From: Isochrysis galbana
Taxonomy: Eukaryota > Haptophyta > Isochrysidales > Isochrysidaceae
DNA: 58,100 bases
Direction of reading: 5' to 3'
Assembly: GCA_018136815.1 (NCBI GenBank)
Contig: CM030944.1
Location: forward strand, 247,745-305,844
The notes beneath the pieces are model-generated. The model did no database searches, was not told the DNA's origin, and saw only the letters and a list, made by a program, of their open reading frames with translations. The position numbers were made by a program, and so were the translations under genes. Shown here piece by piece: positions 49,201 through 58,100 of the stretch. How positions within the stretch are numbered: position 1 is the stretch's first letter; every line of letters starts with the position of its first letter.

Positions 49201-50840
49201 TGTCGGCGTCCAACTGCACCTCCTGCGCCACATGCGCAACGGCTGAAGCTGCCAGCGTGGCCGCCGTCGCGGTCGGCAGTCCACGTCGGTCTCGTGGCAG
49301 AAAGCTAAGGCCTCTAAGCAGTGGCGTGCCGCCTCCAGCGCTGATCCCGCCACCTCCTGCTCCGCCCACGCCATCTGATGCGCCGTTTAGGCCCGCAACT
49401 AGCAGCGGCGGCGCGTGGCGTTGACCCTCGAGCAGAGCACGCAACGCCTGAGAGGGCATGTGGGGAGCGACGAGTAGGAGCGTCGTGACAACGTCGGGGC
49501 TCTGCGAGAATACAAGTCACCGTGAGCGCCGACCAAGCTAGCAGGGCGGTCGTCATCGTACATACCGGCGCCGATAGCCGCTTATGGACGCGGTAGGTTC
49601 GCTCGTCGACATGCACGTGCACAAGCACAAACCCGTCTGCCGCCTCGGCGACAGCAGCGTAGGGAGGCGGGGGGCAGTACTCGATGGGCTCTGGCGAGAG
49701 GCAACGCTCGTGGAGGTAGGTGGGCGAACCCGCGGAGACGACCTGCGATAGGCGCCGCTCCTTGATGGAGCGCGAGCCACCGCCGCTGGTCATTGCCTTC
49801 GGTCGAACGGGACCCTTCATGCCGGCGGTGCTTACCTGCCGTGCCGGCTCGAGCTCCTCGTACACAGCCACAGTGAGGCCAGCCGCAGTGAGGCAGTCGA
49901 GCGTAGGCTGCAAGTTGCTCACCGGGCATCCGGCGCGTGCCTTGCGTCCCATGGGGTTGAGTCCAGCGTGCTCAACCAGCATTAGTGCGTCGAGGCCGTA
50001 GGCCTCATAAAAGTCACCGCACCGGATGAGCAATACACGATCCTCGTGCTTGCGCTTTTCCTCAACGGCAAAGGCGACAAGGCTGCCCTCCTTGTTGCCA
50101 GCCTTGTTCTCAAACATTAGAGGATTGTTCGGAGAGAGCGCGCCCACCAGCGAAGTGGCAGACGGGCGTGAGAGCTCGTCAAGCCGGTCACGCCAATAGG
50201 GTGTGAGCGGCAGGTCGTCAGTCGCGGCGGACGAGGAGGGTGGGGAAGAAGGGTAGGGTTCGCTCAATAGCGGCTCGGCAAGCATTAGGGGAGTGCTACC
50301 GCGTGAACCAGCGGATGGGGAGGGGGGAGAGGTGGATGGGGAGACACTGCTGCTGCTGGTGGTGGTGGTGGTGGTAGTCTCGATGACGGCGGCGGTATCG
50401 GTGGTGGTGGAGGAGAAGGAGGAGAAGGAGGAGGACGAGGAGGGAGCAGAGTCCTCCGCGAGCGACGGAGCAGAAGGCGACAAGGGTGCAGGGGCAGCGG
50501 TGAGGGTGGAAAGCATGTGGATGGTGGATGGGCCGCATTGCACCGAGTCCTCCGCAAGAGGGGCTCCTGGCGAGAACGAGGAGCCCGGTGGGAGAGGGGA
50601 GGGAGGGGAAAGAGAGGAGAAAGAAGAGAGAGAGGAGAGAGAGGAGAGAGAGGAGAAAGAGGAGAGAGAAGAGAGAGAAGAGAGGGACGAGGAGGTGGAG
50701 TGGGAGCCTGGTGGAGAGGAGAGTGGCAGCTGTGCGCCTCCGTGTCGGCCCACGTGAACGAGCGGAGCACGAGAGCCCACCGGCCGAGCCCCGCGGCACA
50801 CGAGGGCCCACCGCCACCACAGCAGCGGCGCCACCGCCAT
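46223..50840 (-). CDS. MSH1: MutS homologue MSH1 with C-terminal GIY-YIG nuclease
   Basis: Six exons: 49566-50840, 49102-49501, 47896-49007, 47613-47770, 47242-47427 and 46223-47147. All junctions are GT-AG and the exons sum to 4,056 nt (1,351 residues). ATG at 50840 starts an Arg-containing presequence (MAVAPLLWWRWALVCRGARP) suggesting an organelle, followed by a Ser/Leu low-complexity spacer. Mismatch-recognition domain I lies at ~215-330 with RCGDFYEAYGLDA and AGLNPMGRKARAGCPV, the MSH1-type form. The connector and core are in exons 2-4. The ATPase has TAPNMAGKSSLLR (~1010; canonical MutS has TGPN), then YDTFFLRTASYDVPSEGRSS, LIMLDELGRGTS and ATHLHEM. The last ~90 residues are a GIY-YIG domain (YVYLLAS, CWYVGETDNLESRWRAHR, ALEARLI, NGADGNH). 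In plants this architecture suppresses recombination between repeats and heteroplasmy in mitochondria and plastids. Confidence 0.93.
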
Positions 50841-51073
50841 GGCGCTTTTTGCCGCCAAAAACAGCCTCTCCCTCCCCCGTCCGCCCCTTCCCTTCTATTT
50901 TCTATTTTCTACTTCTACTAGCTCTACTCTAGAGTACTCGAGCGCCTAGAGTCCTAGAGTAGAAGTAGTACTGCTTCTACTATTCTAGTAGTGCTGCTGC
51001 TGCTGCTGCTGCTCTCTCTCGTCTCCCCCCCCGCCCCCTCTCCCTCCCTCCCCCTCTCTTCTCTCTCTCTCTC
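50841..51073. other. Short intergenic with TC microsatellite
   Basis: 5' flank of MSH1 (minus strand). Holds TCTAC/CTAGAGT repeats (50905-50985), a CTG run (50992-51011) and TC-rich sequence that the LINE entered. Confidence 0.6.
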
Positions 51074-51117
51074 CTCTCTCTTCTCTCTCTCAAAAAACTA
51101 TTGTTATAGTTTTAGCG

Positions 51118-52767
51118 ATGGAGCGCGCGCCGACCGCTCCCACCTCCCAGCCCCCCGCCGTCACGACGCCCCAACGGGGCCGCCCCAAACCGCCGGAGCC
51201 CAAGCGCCCACAGGCCGCCGCGCCGCCTGACAACGACGTCGACATGACGGCACCACCCTCGCCTCCCAAGCTGCCACAGAACCAGGGAACAGGCAGAGTC
51301 CTGTTCCCTGGTGACAACCAGACCCAGGGCAATGCCCTGCCACCCAACCCCTCCGCTCCTCCACCAACTCAAGGACTCCCCATGGAAGGTGGCAGCTCTG
51401 CTGCCACCCCCATGGCGGCCACTCCTACCATCAGTGCACCCCTCGGGGGCGGGCACTTAACACAACAATCCATTTTGGGGGCCTTTGCGCCCTCAAACCA
51501 ACAACCAACTCAAGCAGCCAGGACATACGCGCAAGCTGCGCATGGACACAAAGGGAAGGATCCAGCCCAGCAAGCCCAGCAGCCACAAGCCCAACAACCA
51601 CAGCAGCCATCGCGCAAGCGGGCGGATCCTCAATCGGATCCAAAGCCGACTCTCCACAACAACACCCCTTTTGCTTCTCCTCCACCTGATGAGGAAGAGG
51701 AGCCCGAAGACACGCCTTTTTTCATCCAGCTAGCTCAGCTAGCTGATGACAAAAAGGACATCAAGAGCGAGGATGTCGCCACCTTCATGAAATTCCTCCT
51801 CTCTAGGCTGGAAGGCCTAGACGCAACTCCAGATGGCATGGACAAAGGCCGCAAAGGCCCTTGGATCTTCTACGTCGATGAAGACGCACACGATCAATTC
51901 AAGGCCGCATACGGAGACAAAGTTAACACAGCACTCTCGGGAGTCCCGCATGAATTTGGAATCACCTATGGTGCGTTAATCGACTCGGCCCCTCGAAAGT
52001 CGAGCGCTATCCGGTCCTCCCTAAAAGAGGTGGCGACCTACATTGTTTTTCGCATCTTTGATCCGATCAAGGCTTTTAAGACCAAGACTAGGCACTTGGC
52101 TAACTCACTCGAGCGCGAGGGATTCCACGTGCTAAGGGGCAACCAACAGCGAGCCAAAACCTCACTCGAAGGTATCACGAAAGTTGAGTCCGGCAAGCGT
52201 CCCATCTGGCACTTTTATGTTTACACGGACACGTCTGCCTTAGGGCACCGCTTCCCTCGCAACTTTCATGTGACTCTCGATGACGGAGAAAATTTCAACT
52301 TGGACTATGCGGTCCGATCATCGGTGGAATGTGTGACTCCTGAAGGGGAGTTAGCCATCCATGGAGCCCCCGGAGGCTGCAAAGGATACGACAAGCCGTG
52401 GGCTATCTCATTTCTTCGTAAAAACCAAGTTAGCTTTCGCCAATGCACGTGCGAACAAGATAAGGCGAAAGCGGAACAACGAAAGCGCCAAAGGGACGCA
52501 AGTAACGCCATGGACTACAGGGCCCTCATGGGCCTTGGTGCGGCGGCGCCATGCCGCCGATTCATGGCGGGCGAATGCAAAAACAACCGCATGAAAGGAC
52601 GTCAAATAGTCCAATGCTCCTCCAGCCACGACATCCCCGGATGTTGGGTAAAGGACCCCACCACGGGCAAACAAACTTGTATGGTCAAATGCAATCTTAA
52701 ACCTAATAAGGCTTATCCAGGGTACTGCGTGAACGGAGTTAGTTGCCTCTACCGTCATGGTGAATAG
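51118..52767 (+). CDS. LINE ORF1 protein (CCCH-like nucleic-acid binding)
   Basis: Intact 549-residue frame. A Pro/Gln-rich, basic N-terminus (RGRPKPPEPKRPQ) is followed by a linker with tandem Gln/Ala/Pro words and an acidic segment (EEEEPEDTPFFIQLAQLADDKKD). A ~300-residue folded part (PWIFYVDEDAHDQF, then IFDPIKAFKTKTRHLANSL) comes next. Then come two Cys/His clusters: PCRRFMAGECKN...QCSSSH, and CVNGVSCLYRHGE at the very end, a C-x5-C-x3-H pattern like CCCH fingers. By analogy with LINE ORF1 it should coat the element RNA. It ends in an ATGGTGAATAG arrangement, so ORF2 starts within its last codons, suggesting re-initiation. Confidence 0.8.
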   Translation: MERAPTAPTSQPPAVTTPQRGRPKPPEPKRPQAAAPPDNDVDMTAPPSPPKLPQNQGTGRVLFPGDNQTQGNALPPNPSAPPPTQGLPMEGGSSAATPMAATPTISAPLGGGHLTQQSILGAFAPSNQQPTQAARTYAQAAHGHKGKDPAQQAQQPQAQQPQQPSRKRADPQSDPKPTLHNNTPFASPPPDEEEEPEDTPFFIQLAQLADDKKDIKSEDVATFMKFLLSRLEGLDATPDGMDKGRKGPWIFYVDEDAHDQFKAAYGDKVNTALSGVPHEFGITYGALIDSAPRKSSAIRSSLKEVATYIVFRIFDPIKAFKTKTRHLANSLEREGFHVLRGNQQRAKTSLEGITKVESGKRPIWHFYVYTDTSALGHRFPRNFHVTLDDGENFNLDYAVRSSVECVTPEGELAIHGAPGGCKGYDKPWAISFLRKNQVSFRQCTCEQDKAKAEQRKRQRDASNAMDYRALMGLGAAAPCRRFMAGECKNNRMKGRQIVQCSSSHDIPGCWVKDPTTGKQTCMVKCNLKPNKAYPGYCVNGVSCLYRHGE

Positions 52768-53434
52768 TAGCGACTTAAAGATTGCGACATACAATTTGAA
52801 CGGAGCGAAACATAAATTAGCGTCGACTCTAGCGCAAGCGAGACTAGGAGGGATCCATGTTCTATACGCGCAAGAACTACACCATTACAGCGATGGGTGG
52901 CACCTAAGGGTGCGAGGTTTGGCCAGGTCCCTTGGCTGGGACTGGTTCCAATCCCCCGCGTCTAGGGGCGACCCTGGGAGCGGAGTGGCGGTAGCCATTA
53001 GAAGAGACAGAAGCGACGTAGTAGTAGAATCTTGGTCGGTAGTTATCCCGGGAAGGCTGGTAGTAGTAAAGGCTAAGATCGGACATGAAACAATATCTTT
53101 CGCCTCAGTGTATCTAAATGCTCGACCTAATAAGCGTAAAGAAGACATCAAAGTCCTTCATGAGACATCGGAAATACTTTCTCACACCATTATAGCGGGC
53201 GATTTCAATTGCGTGGAGAACATACATAGAGACACCCGGCCCATCGCGGGGGCGACCCCTTATGCAAATACGGGAGGCAGAGCCCTCACGAGGGCGCTTG
53301 CCTCGCATGGGCTCACTGACGTCCAACTGCTAGTTAATCCGGGCTCAAAAGAACAATACACGAGGTGCGGGAACCAGCTCCCCGGCTACAGGTGGACGAG
53401 CTGGGCTCCTCGCAAGAGGGTCCGAAATGGATAA
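52757..53434 (+). pseudogene. LINE ORF2 N-terminal endonuclease domain, truncated
   Basis: ATG at 52757. The exonuclease-endonuclease-phosphatase fold is recognisable: KIATYNLNGAKHK (first metal-site strand), YAQELHHY (Glu), GSGVAVAIRRD, SFASVYLNAR, then IIAGDFNCV (the GDFN motif). The expected final SDH motif and everything through the RT are absent; homology stops near YRWTSW (~53400) and a stop follows at 53434. It is an APE-type nicking endonuclease of the kind used for target-primed reverse transcription, here cut off. Confidence 0.85.
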
Positions 53435-53503
53435 CCCTTCCGGCATATCCGAGGGTAGGCACGAGCGAAGACGGGCCCCTACAAAGGGGTCGGATTACTT
53501 CCC

Positions 53504-54826
53504 ATGGCCGAACACACGAGGGCGCTCCAAGCGATATGGATAGTCCGATATCTTAACCCGTCAATGGCGGAGTGGAAGATGGTCTTGGATCAATGGTTCA
53601 GCCGCACCCCCTTAGGGCGAGCGGCGGTCTTTTCGAAGGTCGACTCGAAGAGCCTCACGGCTAGCATTCGCGGCAATAACACGCTCCCGGCCTTCTGGAA
53701 GCACGCGCTGGAAAACTTTAGAAGGATCAACTTCCTTAGGGGAGAAATCACACGAGAAGGCACTCAGGGCTCCCCGATATGGCACAATCTTTTCCACAAG
53801 CCTCCGGCTATTCATCACTCACATAGGTCGAAATGGGAGTCTCTACAGACAGTTATTGTTCACAACACCATAAACCCGGATACGGGGGACGTTTACACTA
53901 TGGAAGAATGCGCGGCTTACTTGCCGGACGGAGAACGTTGGATACGCCATAGGGGAAATTACATATCGGTAGGCCCCTTTCTTAAGTCGTGGGAAAAGAT
54001 TTCTGAGTGGACGAGATCAAGACTAATACATACCACTTTCGATTATATGAACCTTCTTAGAAAACAAGCGAAGACTCCGCCCCCGGCTCCAGAGGAGCAA
54101 GAGATAGTCCCTCAGGAAGATCCGGACGCACACGATCTAGGCGAGATCCTAGTGGACATAGACCATAACTTTTATCTGCGCCGAAGAGGCGACTACCACA
54201 AAGTCCAGCTCAATGTCATGGGAGAGCCCCACATCCACGAGCGGATTAGCCCGCAACTACTGCCCGACGAACTATACACCCCGCTGAAGTGGGGACGTGC
54301 GTACGACGGCCCGGCGGAGACGGCGTACCCGTTACCTCAAGAATACACGCTAAACGGCACGCGTACAACACTAGAGGATGTAAGTGTCAGGGACTTGACT
54401 AAAGCGTTCCTCGCTTTGAGGAAAACCAAAGCACAAAAATCCACACTAAGATGGGAGAAAAGGTTACCGGTCCTCTCGGGAAAGTGGAAACAAATATCGC
54501 AATTATACAAATATAACTTTTTGACGCCTAGAGACTCTTATTTGCATTTCAAACATGTCCTACATAGGAGGTTAGCTACAGCGAACCGCTTTGCTGACGA
54601 TCCAACATGCCGCTTTTGCGGCATAGCCCCTGAAAGCTCCACCCACCTGGCCTCATGTATCGCGACGGAGCCCATCTTTGAATTCATAGAAGGACTTTTG
54701 GGGATTAGCCTTAGGCCGGGATCCGAAACAGCCCAACGACTTTTCTGCTATCAAGTGGACAGACCGCACCCCTCCTCGGGATACTTAGGCATCCTGGCGT
54801 GGAGGTACATCCTAACTGACTTTTAA
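53504..54826 (+). pseudogene. LINE ORF2 C-terminal part (after the deleted RT)
   Basis: Frame of 440 codons beginning inside what would be the post-RT region: ALQAIWIVRYLNPSMAEWK, PAFWKHALENFRRINFLRG, a long hydrophilic middle, a zinc motif CRFCGIAPESSTHLASC and AWRYILTDF. It ends early because a TAC codon (present in the copy at 45455) is TAA here. Further in-frame remnants continue to about 55095 with more stops. No catalytic YxDD motif exists anywhere in this element. Confidence 0.8.
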
Positions 54827-55416
54827 AACATCCAATATGGCAACGCGGACGGAAGGTCCGTTAGGTCGATCTTAAGAGCGATCCTTGCGAGATACCACCT
54901 ATAAATAACGGCGAAAGTCGGGTTCTTTCAGAGGCTGAAAAAACAACGAGAGAATATGGGGCTACACGCCCCGAGTAACAAACACATTAAGAAATTGATA
55001 AGTCCGCTCTACACGGTGGACAAGGAGTTCAACCTAGGAACATCGGAAGACCTCCTGCAGGCGGCGAGAGGTCTAGACATCCGTAACATCACCTAAGGCA
55101 CTTAATACCGCGTCTTAGAAGAAACCGCGGAGGATATCAATGAGGATCCCACGATATACAATAGAAGGCAACCCGAATTAACACTAGCAAAAAGGACGAA
55201 TCACAGTCTCCAGCCCCCTTCTCTCCAACTCCCGGCCGAAGCAGCGCGCGCGGCCTCCCCGGAACCAGCTTCTCCGATAAAGAGGGAACTGGGAAAGGGG
55301 GAGGGGGTTGTCAGGGGTTAAGGTTGGGTAGTAGGGAGGTACACTAGCACACTGCCTCACGCCGCACGCGTAGCGGGGAATTTTAAGAAGATTTTTTTCT
55401 CTCTCTTCTCTCTCTC

Positions 55417-56035
55417 TCTTCTCTCTGCCTGTGTTCTCTCTCCCTCTCCCCCCCCCCCCCGCCCCCTCTCCCCTCTCCCTCCCTCCCCCTCGTCCTCGCC
55501 CCCCCTGCTTCCCTCTCCATCTCCACTCTCCGCGCTTTTCTTCCCCACACCCACTTCCCACTTCCCACCCCTTCAGAGAAGCCGAGCGCTCGAGCTGCGT
55601 CTCTTCCGCGCCCCGTCCGCATGCTACTTCCGCTCGTCGTTGCTACGCTGTACGCTACACCCTTACTGCAGCGCTGCAGCCTACCCCAACTATATTCCTA
55701 TGCAAAACCGCCGTCAAGTCCACAGCCTACTTCACACATCCAACTAGTGTGCTTATGGCTCGTATCAAAGCACAATTAACGACGAAGGATCCTTGAGCCA
55801 AGCCATCACAATGAAAACTACCTCTTCCCTTGGCTGTTGCTACTTTGTGCAAAAATAACAGAGGTCGCAGGTTGTTGCTACAGCTGATCGCCGACAACAA
55901 ATGCTCGTAGTTCGTGTAAATTGTGGCTCACGATTAGCGATAAGAGAGGGGTATGAGTGCCATCCTGCAAGCTAGCCACCAGGACCGCAGCTGCGCTGGC
56001 TTGTAAGCAACACCGCGCGCGTCCACGCCCGACAT
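55417..56035. other. Intergenic, TC-rich then 3' flank of 6PGL
   Basis: 55417-55600 is TC/C-rich. The remainder has no coding signal. Confidence 0.5.
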
Positions 56036-57199
56036 TTACTTGCGGTATTCGATGCTAAGCTTGGATGCTGCAGCCTCGTCGATAATCCAAGTGGCAACAC
56101 GGCGCAACCCCGCAGCGGGGAAGGTGGAAAGCGTTTCTTCTCCCTCGATCGCGCGTTTCATGCCGGCAGACTTGCCTTGTGGGTATTTGTCGGAGACGCC
56201 ACATGCCGCGATGATGACTTTCTTGGCGCCTGCCATCACACCGAGCGAGAGTGTGATGGAACCAGGCGTCTTCATTTCCACAGGTAACACCCACCTACAT
56301 TGCAATTGAAGGCACGCGGTAAGCCATTCAGAGGGACACAGCTAGGGGGAGAGGAAGTCCCAATGCAGGCGGCGAATGAGTGCTCCACGCGTCGGGAGTT
56401 CCAGCAGGCGAATGTTACTGGGGACTAACACCACTGTACTTACCGGCCGCTGTCGTCTAGCACTTCCTCACGGTTGGGGTAGAGGGAACCCACGTGACCA
56501 TCATCACCGACGCCGATGAGGGCCATGTCAAAGACGGGGATGCCGCCCTCCCCCCGAGGCAACACGGAGGTGGGCAGCGCGCGCAGCTGCGCCTCATACG
56601 CCTCGGCCTCCGCCGGTGCATCGCCGGTACCACCCATGACAATGGTCTTGCAACCCTTCCACTTGTCGAGGAAGAGCTTCGTCGCCTTGGCATGCGTTGC
56701 GAGCGCTCCGTCATCCATGGGTACTGCCTACAGCGCGGGAAGAGAAGGTAGCGCAGCAGCAATTCAGATGACTGAGGCGGATGCGAAGCGCAGGTCCGGC
56801 ATGCTGCATCCGCATAGAAGGAGCCGCCCCACATCACCCTCTAGAGTGCCACCGTGTGCCACTTCTCACCTTGTGGTTAACGTAGACAACCGTGGTCTTG
56901 GCGGCCCACTCTGGCACAGTGTCCGCGAGCATCTTGAGGATGCTTCCGCCAGGAATCGCCAGCGCAAACGAGCCTCTTTCAGCAATAGCTGCCTCTGCCG
57001 CCGCCTCGACTGCAGCAAACACGCTCTTCCCGACGGCCTCTGCGTCAGGCTCGATGCGCACAGCGGAGGGAGAGGCGGGAGCAAGCGAGAGGGTGATCCG
57101 TGAGATACGCAACACGCCCGCGCATTCACGGGTCATGCCCACCCTCGGGGAGAGGGAGAGAGAGAGAGAGAGGGCAGAGACCAGCCAGATCGCCGACAT
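56036..57199 (-). CDS. 6-phosphogluconolactonase
   Basis: Three exons: 56870-57199, 56444-56727 and 56036-56294. They sum to 873 nt and 290 residues, with GTGAG and GTAAG donors and TAG acceptors. From the ATG at 57199 the first ~20 residues are hydrophobic (MSAIWLVSALSLSLSLS) and may be a signal or targeting peptide; an internal ATG at 57136 is an alternative start. Family landmarks: the sugar-phosphate loop FALAIPGGSILKML, TTVVYVNHK joined to AVPMDDGALATHAKA, KTIVMGGTGDAPAEAEAYE, the signature DMALIGVGDDGHVGSLYPN, then RWVLPVEMKTPGSITLSL and KKVIIAACG. It hydrolyses 6-phosphogluconolactone in the oxidative pentose phosphate pathway, supplying NADPH flux. The closely related glucosamine-6-phosphate isomerase is less likely because of the VGSLYPN and WVLPV forms. 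Confidence 0.9.
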
Positions 57200-57714
57200 C
57201 GCACCCGCTGCGACGACGAAACGGAGATCTCTCTGCCCGCCCGCCCCCGCCTCCCTATACTTTATTTATCTCCGAGGCTACTTTTCTCTTTTCTCTCTCC
57301 TCTCTCTACTTTAAAGTACTGTGGTCTACTCTACGCTCTACGCTGACCTCGACGCCATTTCTGCGCCAAGGGCGATATTCATTCGACACACAAGTAGTGC
57401 GCGAGGGCGGTGAGGGCGATTGGCGTGGCCACTAGGGCAGCATCTCTTGATTTGTTATTTTGTGCGGTCCCTATAAGGGCGGTCAAACATTTTTTTATGA
57501 GGGGAAAAAAATGACCATCTCAGAATTGAGGAATTTTGAGAATTTTTTTCGGTAGAAAGTTCCCAATACCCAACTAGCACATATCCGGGGCCCATAAGGA
57601 CCCGGACCACCCCCCCTTGGGCCCCCACAACAAAGCGTAATCAAAAACTGACAAAAGACGCTAAAATCGCAAAAGCTAGAAAAGCAAAAAAGCTCAACTT
57701 CAAACCGATGCCGG
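57200..57714. other. Intergenic, promoter side of 6PGL and transposon end
   Basis: 57480-57714 follows a hAT-like left terminus and contains a segment similar to 45048-45085. No gene seen. Confidence 0.45.
57476..57489 (+). repeat. hAT-like terminal repeat, left end
   Basis: AGGGCGGTCAAACA, identical to the first 14 bases of the element at 783. A matching right end is not in the remaining 600 bp, so the element either continues past the window or is truncated. Confidence 0.55.
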
Positions 57715-58040
57715 GCGCGCTGCTGTCGCATCCGCGATCGACCTTTTTGTTTTAGAAGTCGCCTGCGTTTCTATGTCCCCTCCTTGTAGCTTGTAGGCTA
57801 GCCACGAGCCACTAGTCACCGTCGAAGGGTCCTACATTCGCCCATTCGCCCTCTTTGCCCTCGCCTCCTTTGTTTGTCGCCTCCCTTGTCGCTTGTCGCC
57901 TGCTTGCCCCCGCTCACCTGGCTTACCTCCTTGCTCCTTGCGTGCTCCTGGCGTTTTTAGGCTAAGTCGAGCGTTCAGGTATCGCCGGTGCAAGGAACCG
58001 CCCCCTTGTGTCTTGTGTGACCCTGATTCCCCCTCAGGTG
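57715..58040 (-). repeat. Dispersed ~300-bp repeat, copy 2
   Basis: Inverted relative to 33445-33745, where the shared words are given. Weaker similarity (TTGAAG, CCGAAGT) extends to the window edge, so the unit may be longer. Confidence 0.8.
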
Positions 58041-58100
58041 TTGGCCGTTGGATTATATCGTGGATCGTGGCGCTATTTTACTTCGGTCTTCAACAACTAA

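Larger units (their letters stand above)
51074..55416 (+). mobile_element. LINE (APE-type non-LTR retrotransposon), RT deleted, with target duplication
   Basis: The element runs from AAAAAACTATTGTTATAG (51092) to a T-run at 55398. CTCTCTCTTCTCTCTCTC occurs directly before it (51074-51091) and directly after it (55399-55416); the 18-bp match suits a target duplication but lies in a microsatellite. ORF1 (51118-52767) overlaps the ORF2 start (52757) by 11 nt. ORF2 holds an endonuclease, then a break with the RT domain missing, then its C-terminal region with a zinc motif and a 3' UTR. It is the most complete of several copies here, but cannot move itself. Confidence 0.9.

Overview
The window is nuclear DNA of a GC-rich, intron-containing eukaryote. 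All reconstructed introns are GT-AG and most are 80-400 nt. An organellar-type MSH1 (MutS fused to a GIY-YIG nuclease), a MEF2-like MADS-box gene, a 6-phosphogluconolactonase and a long-form acyl-CoA dehydrogenase of the DmdC type together fit a unicellular alga. A haptophyte or related chromist is my best guess, but the sequence alone does not settle the lineage. There are no bacterial features, rRNAs, convincing tRNAs or CRISPR arrays. A 100-N assembly gap lies at 23001-23100.

Layout. 1-7.4 kb: a LINE 5' fragment split by a non-autonomous hAT-like element, then an F-box/Yippee-like gene (minus strand) lying between ~200-bp inverted repeats. 7.45-17.9 kb: a complete, apparently very young chromodomain Ty3/gypsy LTR retrotransposon (minus strand). 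Its LTRs look identical and it has a 5-bp target duplication. Its polyprotein carries a phage-like DNA-methyltransferase domain ahead of protease, RT, RNase H, integrase and chromodomain. It sits inside the last codons of a Cys-rich, PiggyBac-like gene. 18-23 kb: repeats, a possible small secreted protein, an inverted LINE ORF1 fragment, and the last exon of a UBA-domain gene next to the gap. 24-26.7 kb: a three-exon MADS-box gene whose introns hold extra copies of the ends of its own exons. 27-30 kb: a GA minisatellite, then an F-box-like gene. 31.8-32.8 kb: a 5'-truncated LINE with a 17-bp target duplication. 34.3-35.9 kb: a TMEM144-type transporter. 37.6-39.5 kb: a membrane plus coiled-coil protein built on 180-bp repeats. 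40.9-43.8 kb: a nine-exon acyl-CoA dehydrogenase. 45.2-46.0 kb: a LINE 3' end. 46.2-50.8 kb: six-exon MSH1. 51.1-55.4 kb: a near end-to-end LINE lacking its RT, inserted in a TC microsatellite. 56.0-57.2 kb: three-exon 6-phosphogluconolactonase. The right end holds dispersed repeats.

The cellular genes are unrelated housekeeping or regulatory genes, not a cluster. Selfish elements and simple repeats fill most of the space between them. The most unusual system is the methyltransferase-bearing chromovirus. Next come the MADS-box gene with repeated splice-donor ends and the gene enclosed by inverted repeats.

Exon boundaries were read by eye from GT/AG signals, frame continuity and family resemblance. 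Where exon sums divide exactly by three and the joined protein follows the family, I treat the model as good. No alignment, expression data or database search was available.
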